Origin: Punica granatum
Taxonomy: Eukaryota > Streptophyta > Magnoliopsida > Myrtales > Lythraceae
Assembly (NCBI RefSeq): GCF_007655135.1
Contig: NC_045127.1
Coordinates: forward strand, 23,602,199-23,666,198
Direction: 5' to 3'
Length of the DNA: 64,000 nt
Position 1 is the first letter of the stretch. Each line of letters opens with the position of its first letter. The position numbers and the translations under genes were made by a program. Shown piece after piece: positions 26,098-35,338 of the stretch. The notes under the pieces are model-generated. The model saw nothing but the letters and a program-made list of their open reading frames with translations, was not told the origin of the DNA and searched no databases.

Positions 26098-26496
26098 CCA
26101 TAGGGTCATCCCGCGCTTCCTGCGCAAACATAGGGTCATCCCCGCTTCCTGCGCAAACATAGGGTCATCCCGCGCTTCCTGCGTTACATAGGGTCATCTC
26201 GCGCTTCCTGCACAACATAGGGTCATCCCGCGCATCTTGCGCAAACATAGGGTCATCCCGCGCTTCCTGCGCCACAGGGGGTCATCCCGCTACATAGGGT
26301 CATCCCGTGCTTCCTGCGTAACCTAGGGTCATCCCGCGCTTCCTACACAAACATTGGGTCATCCCGCGCTTCCTGTGCAAACATAGGGTCATCCTGAACT
26401 TCCTGCGCAAACATAGGGTCATCCCGCGCTTCCTGCGCAACATAGGGTCATCCCGCGCTTCCTGCGCAACATAGGGTCATCCCGCGCTTCCTGCCC
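26098..26496. repeat. 30-bp minisatellite, copy 3
   Basis: About 13 units of the same 30-bp repeat, with more internal damage than copies 1 and 2 (for example GCGCATCTTGCG and GCCACAGGGG variants). Confidence 0.95.
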
Positions 26497-26690
26497 TTTC
26501 TGCTTTCATCCTGCGCTTTGCGCACTCCAAGCACAACATGTGTCTAGCATGACAGTTGCTCTACCAATTGCCCTTCCTGCACAACTAGAGCACAGTTCAA
26601 ACCTAGCACAATAGTTGCCTACCCTCGTACTTAGCACAACCTATGCTTCTTGCACACACGGGGATCATCCCGACTTTACATTTACGCTGA

Positions 26691-27262
26691 TACACATCCG
26701 GTATATCTGAGATCATCTCAGTATTGCTTGTCTATCAGTTTACTACTTTGACAGCCAGGATCATCCCGATTGTTGACCTTTCACATCCGGCATATCCAAG
26801 ATCCTCTCGGTATTGCTTGTCTATCAGTTTACTACTTTGACAGCCGGGATCATCTCAACTGTTGTCTTTTCACATCCAGCATATCCAAGATCATCTCGGT
26901 AATGCTTGTCTATGAGTTTACTACTTTGACAGCCAGGATCATCTCGACTGTTGTCATTTCACATCCGGCATATCCGAGATCATCTCGGTAATGCTTGTCT
27001 ATCAGTTTACTACTTTGACAGTCGGGATCATCCCAACTGTTGACCTTTGACATCCAGTATATCCGAGATTATCTCGGTATTGCTTGTCTATCAGTTTACA
27101 ACTTTGACAGCCGGGATCATCCCGACTGTTGACCTTTCACATCCGTCATATCCGAGATCATCTCGGTATTGCTTGTCTACTGCCGAGATCATCTCGGCAT
27201 TGCCTGTCTATCAGACTACTACTTGGACAGCCGAGATCATCCCGACTGTCATCCTTTCACCT
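26691..27262. repeat. 89-bp tandem repeat, copy 3
   Basis: Same unit as at 8698, ending about 170 bp before LTR4. Confidence 0.95.
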
Positions 27263-27420
27263 AATCCTTGCATGACTCTAAGCTTCAACTTCATTCTTCC
27301 CAACACAATCCAAATACGAAGAGAGGAAATGGCCATTGGATGTGCCATGGTAATTGCCGGTGACCAAAATGGGGTTCTTCTTCAAATCTTTGGCCAAGTC
27401 CTCTATCCGAGCATCCAGCC

Positions 27421-27434
27421 AAAGTGGGGCAAGC
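27421..27434 (+). other. Polypurine tract before LTR4
   Basis: AAAGTGGGGCAAGC abuts TGTCAACACT. Confidence 0.75.
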
Positions 27435-30381
27435 TGTCAACACTCCATTTTGGCTCACCTTTCCAAACAACGATATCAGCAATGGTCCGGACTATGACTT
27501 GAGCAGGAATATAGAAAACGGCTCGGCAGAGCAAGAAATCACTATTCATCATCAAGTCGAAAAAATTGAGCAGATGATATAGGCATATGACAGAAGGACT
27601 CCAGGGGTCACCAAAGGGTAACAGAGTGATTAGAGAGCTCAACAATGTCCAAAACCGGCATTTCCAATGTACCACATGGACAGTCCTATTTTCCAATAGT
27701 TCGCTCGACCGTTGGAAGATACCCAATATTGGACTTCAAAAATCCACATCGATACCAAACAGATGAAAAGTGTCTTCAAGCGCATTTCGCAAATCATCTG
27801 CTCTATACAGAACAACTTTCTGTATACAAACAACTTTTCAATGAAAGTCCAAAATTGCCAGTTTCTCGGAGAAAAGTTAATTACAAATATCAGATGCGGC
27901 CATGCCCCACAATCATACAGAGCACGAGCAGAGCTTCAGATTGTCTTTTGGAAGCCATACAAACACCCTGAATGACTTCCGAGCGACAAAATGGGCATAC
28001 CCCTCTTCGGAAGAACATAACCGGAGACTGATCTGACGGAATTACGGCAAACAAAGTTCACACTACATTGCCCTAAAAACTCTAGCGGACATTCGCAATT
28101 GGGCAAAACAGACAGCAAAACCCTTCTCGGTTTCCCGAGTAACCTCCGAGGAGCACAAAAGACCATTTTCAGTGGAAATCGATATCCGGAGGTCCTCTTT
28201 GAAGAAACTTGACGCCGGATGCTTACCTTATACAATGCTAGCCTTCTCAAGGCTTAATGTGGAATCTTCGGAATGAATCACACAACTCATCTAGACCCCC
28301 CGAGCAGTGCTTTAAGGGTCTCTGATGCACTTTTCATATCCTTAGAGGCCCAATCTCGGCAAATAGAGAACATAGTGATCTCCGGATCGCCCAAGAAACT
28401 CAGAAAGCACTCTGAGAAATCCAGTTTCGACCTCCTAGGACATCTCTGGCTCCATATTTGCATTTATCGACTTAAGGGTCAAGTGCCCACGTAATTTGAC
28501 AATTTATGTCAAAATGACCGACGTGGGATGCAGATACAAGATATGCTATCAGAAGTGGGTAACCTCGCTCTGAATGCATAAAAGGAGCAAAACCGGCTTC
28601 TGAGTCTCATACAGACATTCACGGAAAATGTCAATCTCGGACTGATTAAATCCGTTTCCTCGCGTATATCGATAACTCAACATTCAGTTCGAACCACGAT
28701 CTTCGAATGAGCGATCAATCGAGACCCGAGCATTTTTCCGGTTTCTCCTCTTCGGTCGTGGAACCCACGGGCTGTCTAAGATGAGTCATCCTTTGCTCTA
28801 GAAGCTTTTTCTTCTTCTTCAATGCAAGAAGCCAACTTGCCCTCTCTTAGCCAAAATATCTTGGAGAGGTTGAAGACAACACTCAACTCCTCATCAATGC
28901 TCTTGGATCATCTTCATCAAGAACACTTGGTCCACATTCATCCTCATCCTCATTAGGCAAACCAAAATTTGCTAATGGGAGGCTTAAGTGTGCTTTGCTT
29001 TACTTAATTGCCCATTAGCTTTGCCTATAAATAGCCCCAAAGTGATTAACCTAATCACTTCTCCTCTTGCACACTCTCTCCAAGCTTTCTCCCAGAAGAA
29101 AAGCTCTCAACTCCATCGCCAAAACCAGCAAACTTCAACACTTCAAAACCAAGAGAGAAAAACCGAAGAAAACCTGAAGAAAGCTTTGAGTTTCTTAAGT
29201 CGGAAGCCAATGGTCATCATCCCGACTTAAGTTCAAAAATTCTCAAACTCCATGGACCACATGTTTTGGATCCAAGGAGTTCATTTATGAACTTAGATTT
29301 TTGGTTTGAAGTCATTTGCTCATCATTTCAGGTTGATTTCTTCATTTCGGGCGAAGACCGTGCTCTCGGGTGAACAGTACCCGCGCGCCAGCGCGCACGT
29401 CCCCCAGCCGCGCACCCGAGCACCTTCCCGCGCGCTTGATCCCCTGCCGCGCCCGTGCATGCTCGCGCACACCTAGCCGCGCGCCTATCCTTGCCCGAAC
29501 GTGCGTCCTTTGCACCCGAGCACCCTTCCAAGCGTTCAACCGAGTCATCCGACTCTCGAACACTTCCCCGACTCTTTCCTCGTATCCCGAGGCTAGGTAA
29601 ATCACTCTTGACTTAGAGGAGTTAGGACTTTTTACATTTATTGCATGTTCATGGAGTTATATGGTGTACAAAGCATGTTCACTTGCAAGACTTCATTTTT
29701 ATGCATTTTTACATTATATCATGCATGTTTATCCTTGATTAACATGTCAACATGTCGGGAAACACTTGGATCGTAGTTAAGAAGAACATCCCGGCCCGGG
29801 AAAGGCAAAGAGCTCACAAGTTACACTCCAAAAGAGGTGGTCGAATGCTCTCTTGCCCTTTTCGGGTAAGTAACGATCTTCTTGACCAGATCCAAGTTCG
29901 ATTCCCGAGTTTCTTTGTATTTTCCACGTGCATGAAGTCGGTATTGTTTTATTGATTCCATACATAACATATTTGTGCATGCTTATATGTTTAAATGCGT
30001 TTTTGCAAAATCATGACAATACCGCCTTCATGCAAGTCGAGCGCAACTTAATTCACGCGATAAATAATTAAAACATGCAAGCCTAGCAAACCAGAGTACC
30101 GAAAGGGTGTGCGGGATATAGGCCCGAACGTAACATGAACCCCCGAACTCCGACTTTCCGGTTCCGCACATACCAATGCCTTAACAACAACTAGGTGTTC
30201 CATACCCCTAGACCCGGGTAACTTATCCGCCATCGACCTTCGGGTCGTAAAATGATAAGTGACGATTCCTTCTCACGCGTGTCCGTCACGCATCCCCACG
30301 AGAAGGTGGACACTCCCAAGCCACGCGATTTCAGGTCGCTCGCATGCGGGCCCCGACAAGAGTCCACATTCGGGTCCGTAC
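27435..30381 (+). mobile_element. LTR4 (terminal LTR, internally deleted)
   Basis: It begins TGTCAACACT and ends GGGTCCGTAC. At about 30030 it skips ~550 bp that LTR2 has at 12045-12596, removing the 28-bp triple repeat and the site of the older LTR deletion. It is not followed by a primer binding site. Opposite-strand LTR sequence of element A follows, so this is the right end of the chain. Confidence 0.88.
29036..29044 (+). promoter_or_regulatory. TATA box of LTR4
   Basis: TATAAATAG in the conserved context. Confidence 0.7.
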
Positions 30382-30827
30382 TTAGCTTTTGTCTGATAAA
30401 CCGGCATTTTTGGACTTTCGCTGAAAAATTGTTTGTATTCAGAAAATTGTTCTGTATAGAGCAAATAATCTACGAAATGCGGTTGAAGACACTTTTCATC
30501 TGTTTGGCACCGCGAGGAATTTTTGAAGCTTAATATTGACTATCTTCTGATGGTCGAGTGAACTAGTAGAAAATAGCACTGTTGGTATTGTATTTTGAAA
30601 ATGCCGGTTTGGAAGCTGTTTGGGCTCTCTGTTTGCTCTGTAAGATCTCGATGACCAAGGAAATTCTTATGTTGTGCGCCTAGGTCATCTGCCTGTCCCT
30701 GCTGACTTGAGGATGAATGATGACTCGCTGCTCTGTCGAGCCTTCTTCTATATTGATATTCAAGTCGTTGGCTAAATCGCTGTTAATGCTGTTGTTTGAA
30801 CTGGTGGGCCAAAACGTGTTGCTGACA
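30382..30827 (-). mobile_element. 5' LTR of element A, upstream end
   Basis: On the minus strand it begins TGTCAGCAACACGTTTTGG and parallels the first ~450 bp of LTR5 (58695 on), including the paired tracts that match 58880-59110. It resumes the LTR left at 5853 with essentially no overlap or gap. Host DNA starts at 30828. Confidence 0.82.
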
Positions 30828-31325
30828 GTTAGGACCATTTAGTGAGGAAATCAACATGATATATCTCCCATCAAAAGGGTACAATCTTTTGGATTGCAAA
30901 TACGGAGTATCTCATTATATCCTAAAATGAATCGTGCTATGAGTGTCTGCAAATACAAATTTTAATTTACTTAATATATATCCAAGGTATATTCTTAAAA
31001 CGGCTGATAAAAAAAGAGTCAAGGACCTAGTTGAATTACTTCTTAAGAGTTAGGATCGGGTTTAGGTAAATAAGTGAGTTGAGGACCTAATTGATGTATC
31101 TATAAGTGATAAGAGATTATATAAAGGGCAAGTCTAGATCCAAATCATGTGAAATATCTCTTTGAGGATGAAACTTTATATTCAAATTATATCATTAAAA
31201 ATTCTTAAAAATTTAATAAATTATATGATGTTGATATGCTTACAATTCTGACAATGTGGCAGCGTGAAAGGAGCTAATTTTCTTTTTTTTTGATGAGATA
31301 GCAGCATAATATGCCAGCTCGAGAG

Positions 31326-31365
<40 letters not shown>

Positions 31366-31491
31366 GATATAGATTTCTAATGAGTAAGAGTCAAATGCAT
31401 TTCACATATTTTACTTGGAAACTGAATAAATACTTTATTTCTAAATACTGAACATATATACCACAAATGATCATGGAGTAGCATATTATCA
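30828..31491. other. AT-rich DNA downstream of the polyketide synthase pseudogene
   Basis: No gene is seen. GGACCTA(G/A)TTGA occurs twice (about 31023 and 31083) in a degenerate repeat. A (TTA)n microsatellite lies at 31327-31364. Confidence 0.6.
31327..31364. repeat. (TTA)n microsatellite
   Basis: About 12 uninterrupted TTA/ATT units. Confidence 0.95.
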
Positions 31492-32179
31492 TTAAGCAAT
31501 AGCAATGCTATGGAGCACGACTGTCTCGATGGTGGTAAGCCCCGGGCCGAAACCAAAGAGAACACCCCACTCGAGCTCTTCACCTGTGGTGGTCACTCTT
31601 TCCTCCTTCGAGTTCTTCCTGATCTCGTCAAGAATGAATAGCACGCAAGCGCTTGACATGTTCCCGTACTCTTCTAGCACATGTTTAGTTGCCCTGAACT
31701 AGTCTTTCTGCAGTCCCAGCGTTGCTTCAATCTGGTCGAGGATTTTTGGGCCGCCAGGGTGAGGTGCCCAGAATATTGAGTTCCAGTCATTTATGCCAAT
31801 TGGACCGAAAGCCTCGACCAAGCTCTTCTCAATGTTGTCGGATATCAAGTAGGGTACCTTTTCTGATAGATGAAATGTGAGACCAGACTCACGTAATTGT
31901 CCGGAGATAGAACCCTCCGAGTCTGGTAAGATTGTCTCAGCAGTGAACATGATTTGGAATATGGGTCGTTCAATCGGTTCTTTAGGATCAGAACCAATTA
32001 CAACTGAAGATGATCCATCCCGAAAATTGCCTGCCCTACAAGAGAAGCTGGGCTTTCCTTGGCTGGCCCTCGAAAGGTCATGACTGTGCTTTCGGAGCAC
32101 ACAACGAGCACTCGCGCATCAGCATTGTTCTCAGCTAGATCCTTAGCTATACGAAGGACCGTTCCACCCGCAAAGCAAC
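31492..32179 (-). pseudogene. Polyketide synthase pseudogene, exon 3
   Basis: It starts GT-TGC, giving Gly-Cys with the preceding G, and carries the catalytic Cys at residue 166 of the joined reading. A missing G in the run at 32019-32021 shifts frame between LVGQAIFG and [15 protein letters not shown] replaces a Lys/Glu-like codon after LGLQKD at 31699-31701. The terminal TAA is at 31492-31494 after SIAIA. Confidence 0.9.
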
Positions 32180-32329
32180 CTTGTTGGAATATAACGAGGG
32201 GAGCCATAAATAAACCGTGAAATTCACAAAAACAACCGACTATCTGAAAGCCTTAACTTATACATGAATCCCTTAGCAAATATATACACCATATATGAAT
32301 TATGCATCTAGAATTAGAGATGAACGAAC
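32180..32329 (-). other. Putative second intron of the polyketide synthase pseudogene (150 bp)
   Basis: Removing it restores Y-H-Q-G-C-F-A-G-G exactly in frame. The donor is GTTCGT (weak) and the acceptor CAACAAG. It is AT-rich. The family usually has only the first intron, so an insertion that disrupted the gene is the alternative. Confidence 0.6.
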
Positions 32330-32641
32330 CCTGGTGATAAAGCATGACCCTCTTGACTGTCGGGTTGAGTCCGAGGAGCTTAATGAGCTTGTAGTCCGCT
32401 CCGGACATTTCCGCAGCAACAGTGGTGCAGAAGATGATATGGGTGATCCTTGACTTGGGCTGGCCCCATTCTTCGATGGCCTTCAGTGTTGCTTCAGCCC
32501 CCAACTTTGGTATGTGGTCCATTATGATATCTTGCCTGAAGTTAAGTGATGGAGCGTCGTAAGAACACACACTCGACGGGTTTCCTTTGAGAAGCTCTTC
32601 TGTCAGGATCAAGTGCCGTTTCCTTATCATCGACTTCTCGC
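32330..32641 (-). pseudogene. Polyketide synthase pseudogene, exon 2
   Basis: The acceptor TTTCATAG ends at 32642. The exon completes the split Cys codon (GC, then EKSMIRKRH) and reads through [22 protein letters not shown] and [17 protein letters not shown] without a break. It ends at G/GTTCGT, where the putative second intron begins. Confidence 0.88.
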
Positions 32642-33083
32642 CTATGAAATGAAGAGAGGGGGAAAGTAGCTCAAAAGAAACCATGTATATATACCATGCG
32701 TATATAGTTATTATTTAAGTGCAAAAATATGAAGAATAGTTGGAGAAATACCTCGTACTTTTATTTTTGCCATTGAAAACGTAAAAGCATTCAAGAAACA
32801 ATGATTATGTGAAATCACTAGATAACGAACATACGAAACATCAAAGTTTTGAAATTATAAATCGATATAAAAAAAAGGGACAAACATAACTGCAATAGAG
32901 ACTAACTCAGTTGAAATGAATATGAGAGAAAAAATATCGAAAATTGACCAAAAGAGAAAAAAAAAGTTGTGTATAATTATGAAAATATGTGACCAAAAGT
33001 AATGAATCTAAAAGGTGCAACGAAAAGTCACGAAGGTATGAGATTTTTTGAAATAATTAAAATTAGAAAAACTCCGCGTACTT

Positions 33084-34547
33084 TTAGATAGAGTATATAT
33101 AATCTGATGACAGGTCACTACCATCGTTTTCCCTGTGGGATTCTGATGCGGACGAGGCAGTGGTGTTTAGATCTTTGAGTTCCAGGAGAACCTGACTTAA
33201 CCGTCCTATGTAATCCTCATCAGTTTTTGCTGCTGAAAGGAAGGACGAAACTCGGGCTTTGACCTGGAGAAAGCTTTGGTGGTCCACTTGTGCTTTGTCT
33301 GAGACAAGAGCATTTTTACGGAACCAATTGATAACAAATTGCGAGTCAAGATGATCTACCTTCAACTTAACCCACCATTTGCATTTGAAGATTCTGACCA
33401 GTGTCTGCAGGCCTGTCTGTTGATCAGGCTTGTATCCGAAGGACCAATTATGGACCCATGATAATCCAAAAATTTGATAGAATTGGAGAAGCATGGGAAA
33501 GATGGTTTGATTCCCTTGAGGTTTGAATCGAGAAGCAAACATGATGTAGGCTTCATGAATTATGGGAGGTAGTATATCTGGAATTGGACCCCAAATAGAC
33601 CACCAATGGGCAAACCAAAAGGGGAATGTGGCTGGTGATTTGGAATGGAAAAACATCAGCCAGGTGTGTCTGAACTCATAGTTTTGGTACAAAAATGCAT
33701 TGTACCTGGCTTGCTGGTAGTCCCAGTTGGAATACATAGCATTATGGGGGAGATCGGACGAGAACCGGGCTTGGAATTTATGGATTTGGTATGGTTTTCC
33801 CTCATTCCATTCTCTCGGGTGGTTCACTCTCAGGATTTTGGCTGTAGAGTGGGATATGGTGTTTGAGGAGCCAGGGACAAGGTGGTGTTTGAACTCAACT
33901 GAACCTGTATCGCTCAAAATTTTCTCATAGTACTCCCGGGTTTTTGAAATGTCCATTGGCCGGAAATACCAGTTTTCAGGAAACAATTTTGATGCAGCGA
34001 AGAAGGGGTTTTCATGATAAAAACCTTCTTCAATAATCAAAACAGTTTGAAATAATGATTTTGGAAACCATGGAGCTGTTTTTGAAGAGCTGGTTTCCTT
34101 ATCGGAAAATGTTGCGAGACTTTTTTCTACTCTTTTGGTGATCTGCCTAGAGCTCTCTCCCTTGCTAGTCTCCAGCACTGGAGGAGATATCCCAGATAGC
34201 ACCTCTGCTAATTCTGGTTTATCTTTTAATACAGTAATCCATTGCTGGACCACGGTATTATTATCAAGATTATGTGGAGATGAACTCTGTTTTTCAAGAG
34301 TTTGTTTCTCCTTTTTGGGTTTAGGGATTTTACCTGGCAGAGTTTGCATGCAACTCTGCTTATCGATCTCCTGTTGGAGAGACTGTTGATATGTTTTAAT
34401 CTGGCTATCGACAGTGATTCGTCCAATGGAGGGTTGGCCAAAGGCCTTATGGGGTGAGGATTGCTCCTCATTTTTTATCGACTGGCTGGTGGCCAGCTGT
34501 TTTGAGGCCGTAGCCTCTCTTTTGGAGGAACGAGTCCTCATGCTCAT
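33084..34547 (-). CDS. Intact 487-codon ORF of the endogenous pararetrovirus, downstream of pol (ORF2/ORF4-like)
   Basis: An uninterrupted 487-codon frame. Its ATG lies in an ATGA overlap with the RNase H frame's TGA, a layout that suggests termination-reinitiation. The N-terminal ~150 residues are polar, Lys/Ser/Gln-rich and likely disordered (RTRSSKREATASKQ). Residues 160-410 form an aromatic-rich folded region with PENWYFRPMD, NYEFRHTWLMFF, FPFWFAHWWSIWGPIPDILP and FKCKWWVKLKVDH. The tail is Ser/Asp-rich. It occupies the place of the unknown-function ORF found after pol in florendoviruses and tungroviruses. No catalytic motif is recognised. It stays open beside damaged RNase H, and I cannot tell recent insertion from constraint. 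It is a domesticated or relic gene of viral origin, not a host gene. Confidence 0.72.
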   Translation of the reverse strand: MSMRTRSSKREATASKQLATSQSIKNEEQSSPHKAFGQPSIGRITVDSQIKTYQQSLQQEIDKQSCMQTLPGKIPKPKKEKQTLEKQSSSPHNLDNNTVVQQWITVLKDKPELAEVLSGISPPVLETSKGESSRQITKRVEKSLATFSDKETSSSKTAPWFPKSLFQTVLIIEEGFYHENPFFAASKLFPENWYFRPMDISKTREYYEKILSDTGSVEFKHHLVPGSSNTISHSTAKILRVNHPREWNEGKPYQIHKFQARFSSDLPHNAMYSNWDYQQARYNAFLYQNYEFRHTWLMFFHSKSPATFPFWFAHWWSIWGPIPDILPPIIHEAYIMFASRFKPQGNQTIFPMLLQFYQIFGLSWVHNWSFGYKPDQQTGLQTLVRIFKCKWWVKLKVDHLDSQFVINWFRKNALVSDKAQVDHQSFLQVKARVSSFLSAAKTDEDYIGRLSQVLLELKDLNTTASSASESHRENDGSDLSSDYIYSI

Positions 34548-34995
34548 GGTGGTACCTGCAGGAATTCTCTTGTCAGGAAATCAGGGAGACTGTTAGTCTC
34601 ACCTCTTATGAATTCAATGTCAAAATCAAATACACTCAAGATTGCTTGCCATCGGACAAAAATCTGTTTTGATGCAATGTTTTGAACATCTTTTTGAAGA
34701 ACCTCTTTTGCAGATTTGCAATTAATCCGAAGTAAAAACCTTTGGTTTAAAAGATCAGATTGAAATTTAGAAATGCAAAGGACCACAGAAAGAATTTCTT
34801 TTTTTATGGTTGAGTAATTCTTCTATGTTAGGTTCCAATGTTTTGAAGTGAACTGAACAACCTGTTCATGTCCATTTTTGGATTGTTTCAAGATTCCTCC
34901 GTATCCTTCTTCAGAGGCGTCTGTTTCAACAATCTTTTTTGCAGATGGATCTGCCAAGTGTAAGCAAGGCAGAGTTTTAATTTGAAGTTGATTCA
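34544..34995 (-). pseudogene. Pararetrovirus RNase H domain remnant
   Basis: RNase H removes the RNA strand during reverse transcription of the viral genome. The domain shows VETDASEEGYGG (first catalytic Asp), KKEILSVV (Glu), LLRINCKSAKEV, QIFVRWQAILSVFDFDIEF and SLPDFLTREFLQ. An in-frame TAG at 34823-34825 breaks it. The third acidic position, Asp in relatives, reads Asn (near 34722). The frame ends TGA at 34544-34546, overlapping the next ATG. Confidence 0.82.
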
Positions 34996-35261
34996 TCGGT
35001 ACTGTAATATGGTCTCTACGTGTGCCTTAGTAAAGACCTCATACAACCAATTTCTCCTATTTTCATTTTCTTTGGACCAGTAATCATTCCTAAGGATTGT
35101 GGATGCTAATGTGAAGGGCTTCTCAATCACATAGATCTCTGACCTAGAGTTGATTCTAGTGGCATCGGTTATGGATGAAAATGTGGGTGAAGGTGGTGAA
35201 GACTCAGTCTCTCCTGTGTCTGGGACAGAGTATACTGGCCTAGGGATATCGGTGGCGACAC

Positions 35262-35263
<2 letters not shown>
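34995..35263 (-). pseudogene. Pararetrovirus polyprotein remnant (movement/coat region)
   Basis: On the minus strand one frame stays open from the TA tract to a TGA at about 34995 and reads IYVIEKPFTLASTILRNDYW, then WSKENENRRNW. These resemble a conserved stretch between movement and coat domains in plant endogenous pararetrovirus polyproteins (from memory, not searched). It ends where RNase H sequence begins in another frame, marking the deletion junction. Confidence 0.6.

Positions 35264-35306
<43 letters not shown>
35264..35306. repeat. (TA)n microsatellite beside the viral insertion
   Basis: About 21 TA units between the viral fragment and exon 1's donor region, within intron 1. Confidence 0.95.
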
Positions 35307-35311
<5 letters not shown>

Positions 35312-35338
35312 GTACGATTTTAGATTCGATACACTTAC

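Larger units (their letters stand above)
21540..27434 (+). mobile_element. Internal region 3 (most complete, 5.9 kb)
   Basis: This is the fullest internal in the chain. It keeps the ~720-bp leader section (21580-22300) that internal 2 lost and that element C also has after 63387. It holds the 27-bp, 30-bp and 89-bp arrays and ends in the polypurine tract. The longest frame, 22916-23572 plus (218 codons), is repeat-derived. At 22734 a TTCTTTTCCCATTGCAG tract resembles a splice acceptor and is shared with 13412. No gag-pol remains can be read. Confidence 0.88.
5854..30381 (+). mobile_element. Chained LTR-retrotransposon array (LTR-int-LTR-int-LTR-int-LTR)
   Basis: Four LTR copies alternate with three internal regions in one orientation and share the intervening LTRs. 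LTR starts at 9448, 18075 and 27435 are 8627 and 9360 bp apart. Each internal has a tRNA-Arg primer binding site where its 5' end survives, tandem repeats, and the polypurine tract AAAGTGGGGCAAGC immediately before the next LTR. No gag, protease, reverse transcriptase, RNase H or integrase motif is readable, so the element was mobilised in trans: a LARD-type derivative, probably Tat/Ogre-related. The chain lies inside the opposite-strand LTR of element A, whose sequence resumes at 30382. No clear target site duplication is visible at the outer ends (TCGGG left, TTAGC right). A shared-LTR chain is what unequal recombination between LTRs gives. Assembly error is the alternative. Confidence 0.9.
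33084..35263 (-). mobile_element. Endogenous pararetrovirus fragment (Caulimoviridae, florendovirus-like)
   Basis: It lies inside intron 1 of the polyketide synthase pseudogene and in the same orientation. Reading on the minus strand: a piece of the polyprotein from the movement/coat region (35263-34995), an abrupt junction, an RNase H domain (about 34990-34544), then a long downstream ORF (34547-33084). Reverse transcriptase and protease are absent, so a large internal deletion has occurred. A (TA)n tract borders the right side and TATATATA lies near the left. Integration next to TA repeats is known for rice tungro-like and florendovirus insertions. An LTR retrotransposon origin is unlikely because no LTR or integrase is seen. 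Confidence 0.78.

Noticed and set aside
32253..32684. A complete 143-codon single-exon gene
   Set aside because: It is exon 2 of the polyketide synthase pseudogene read through both neighbouring splice sites.
33645..34389. Plus-strand ORFs opposite the viral frame
   Set aside because: They are shadows of the 487-codon minus-strand ORF, which has the coherent composition and the ATGA junction.
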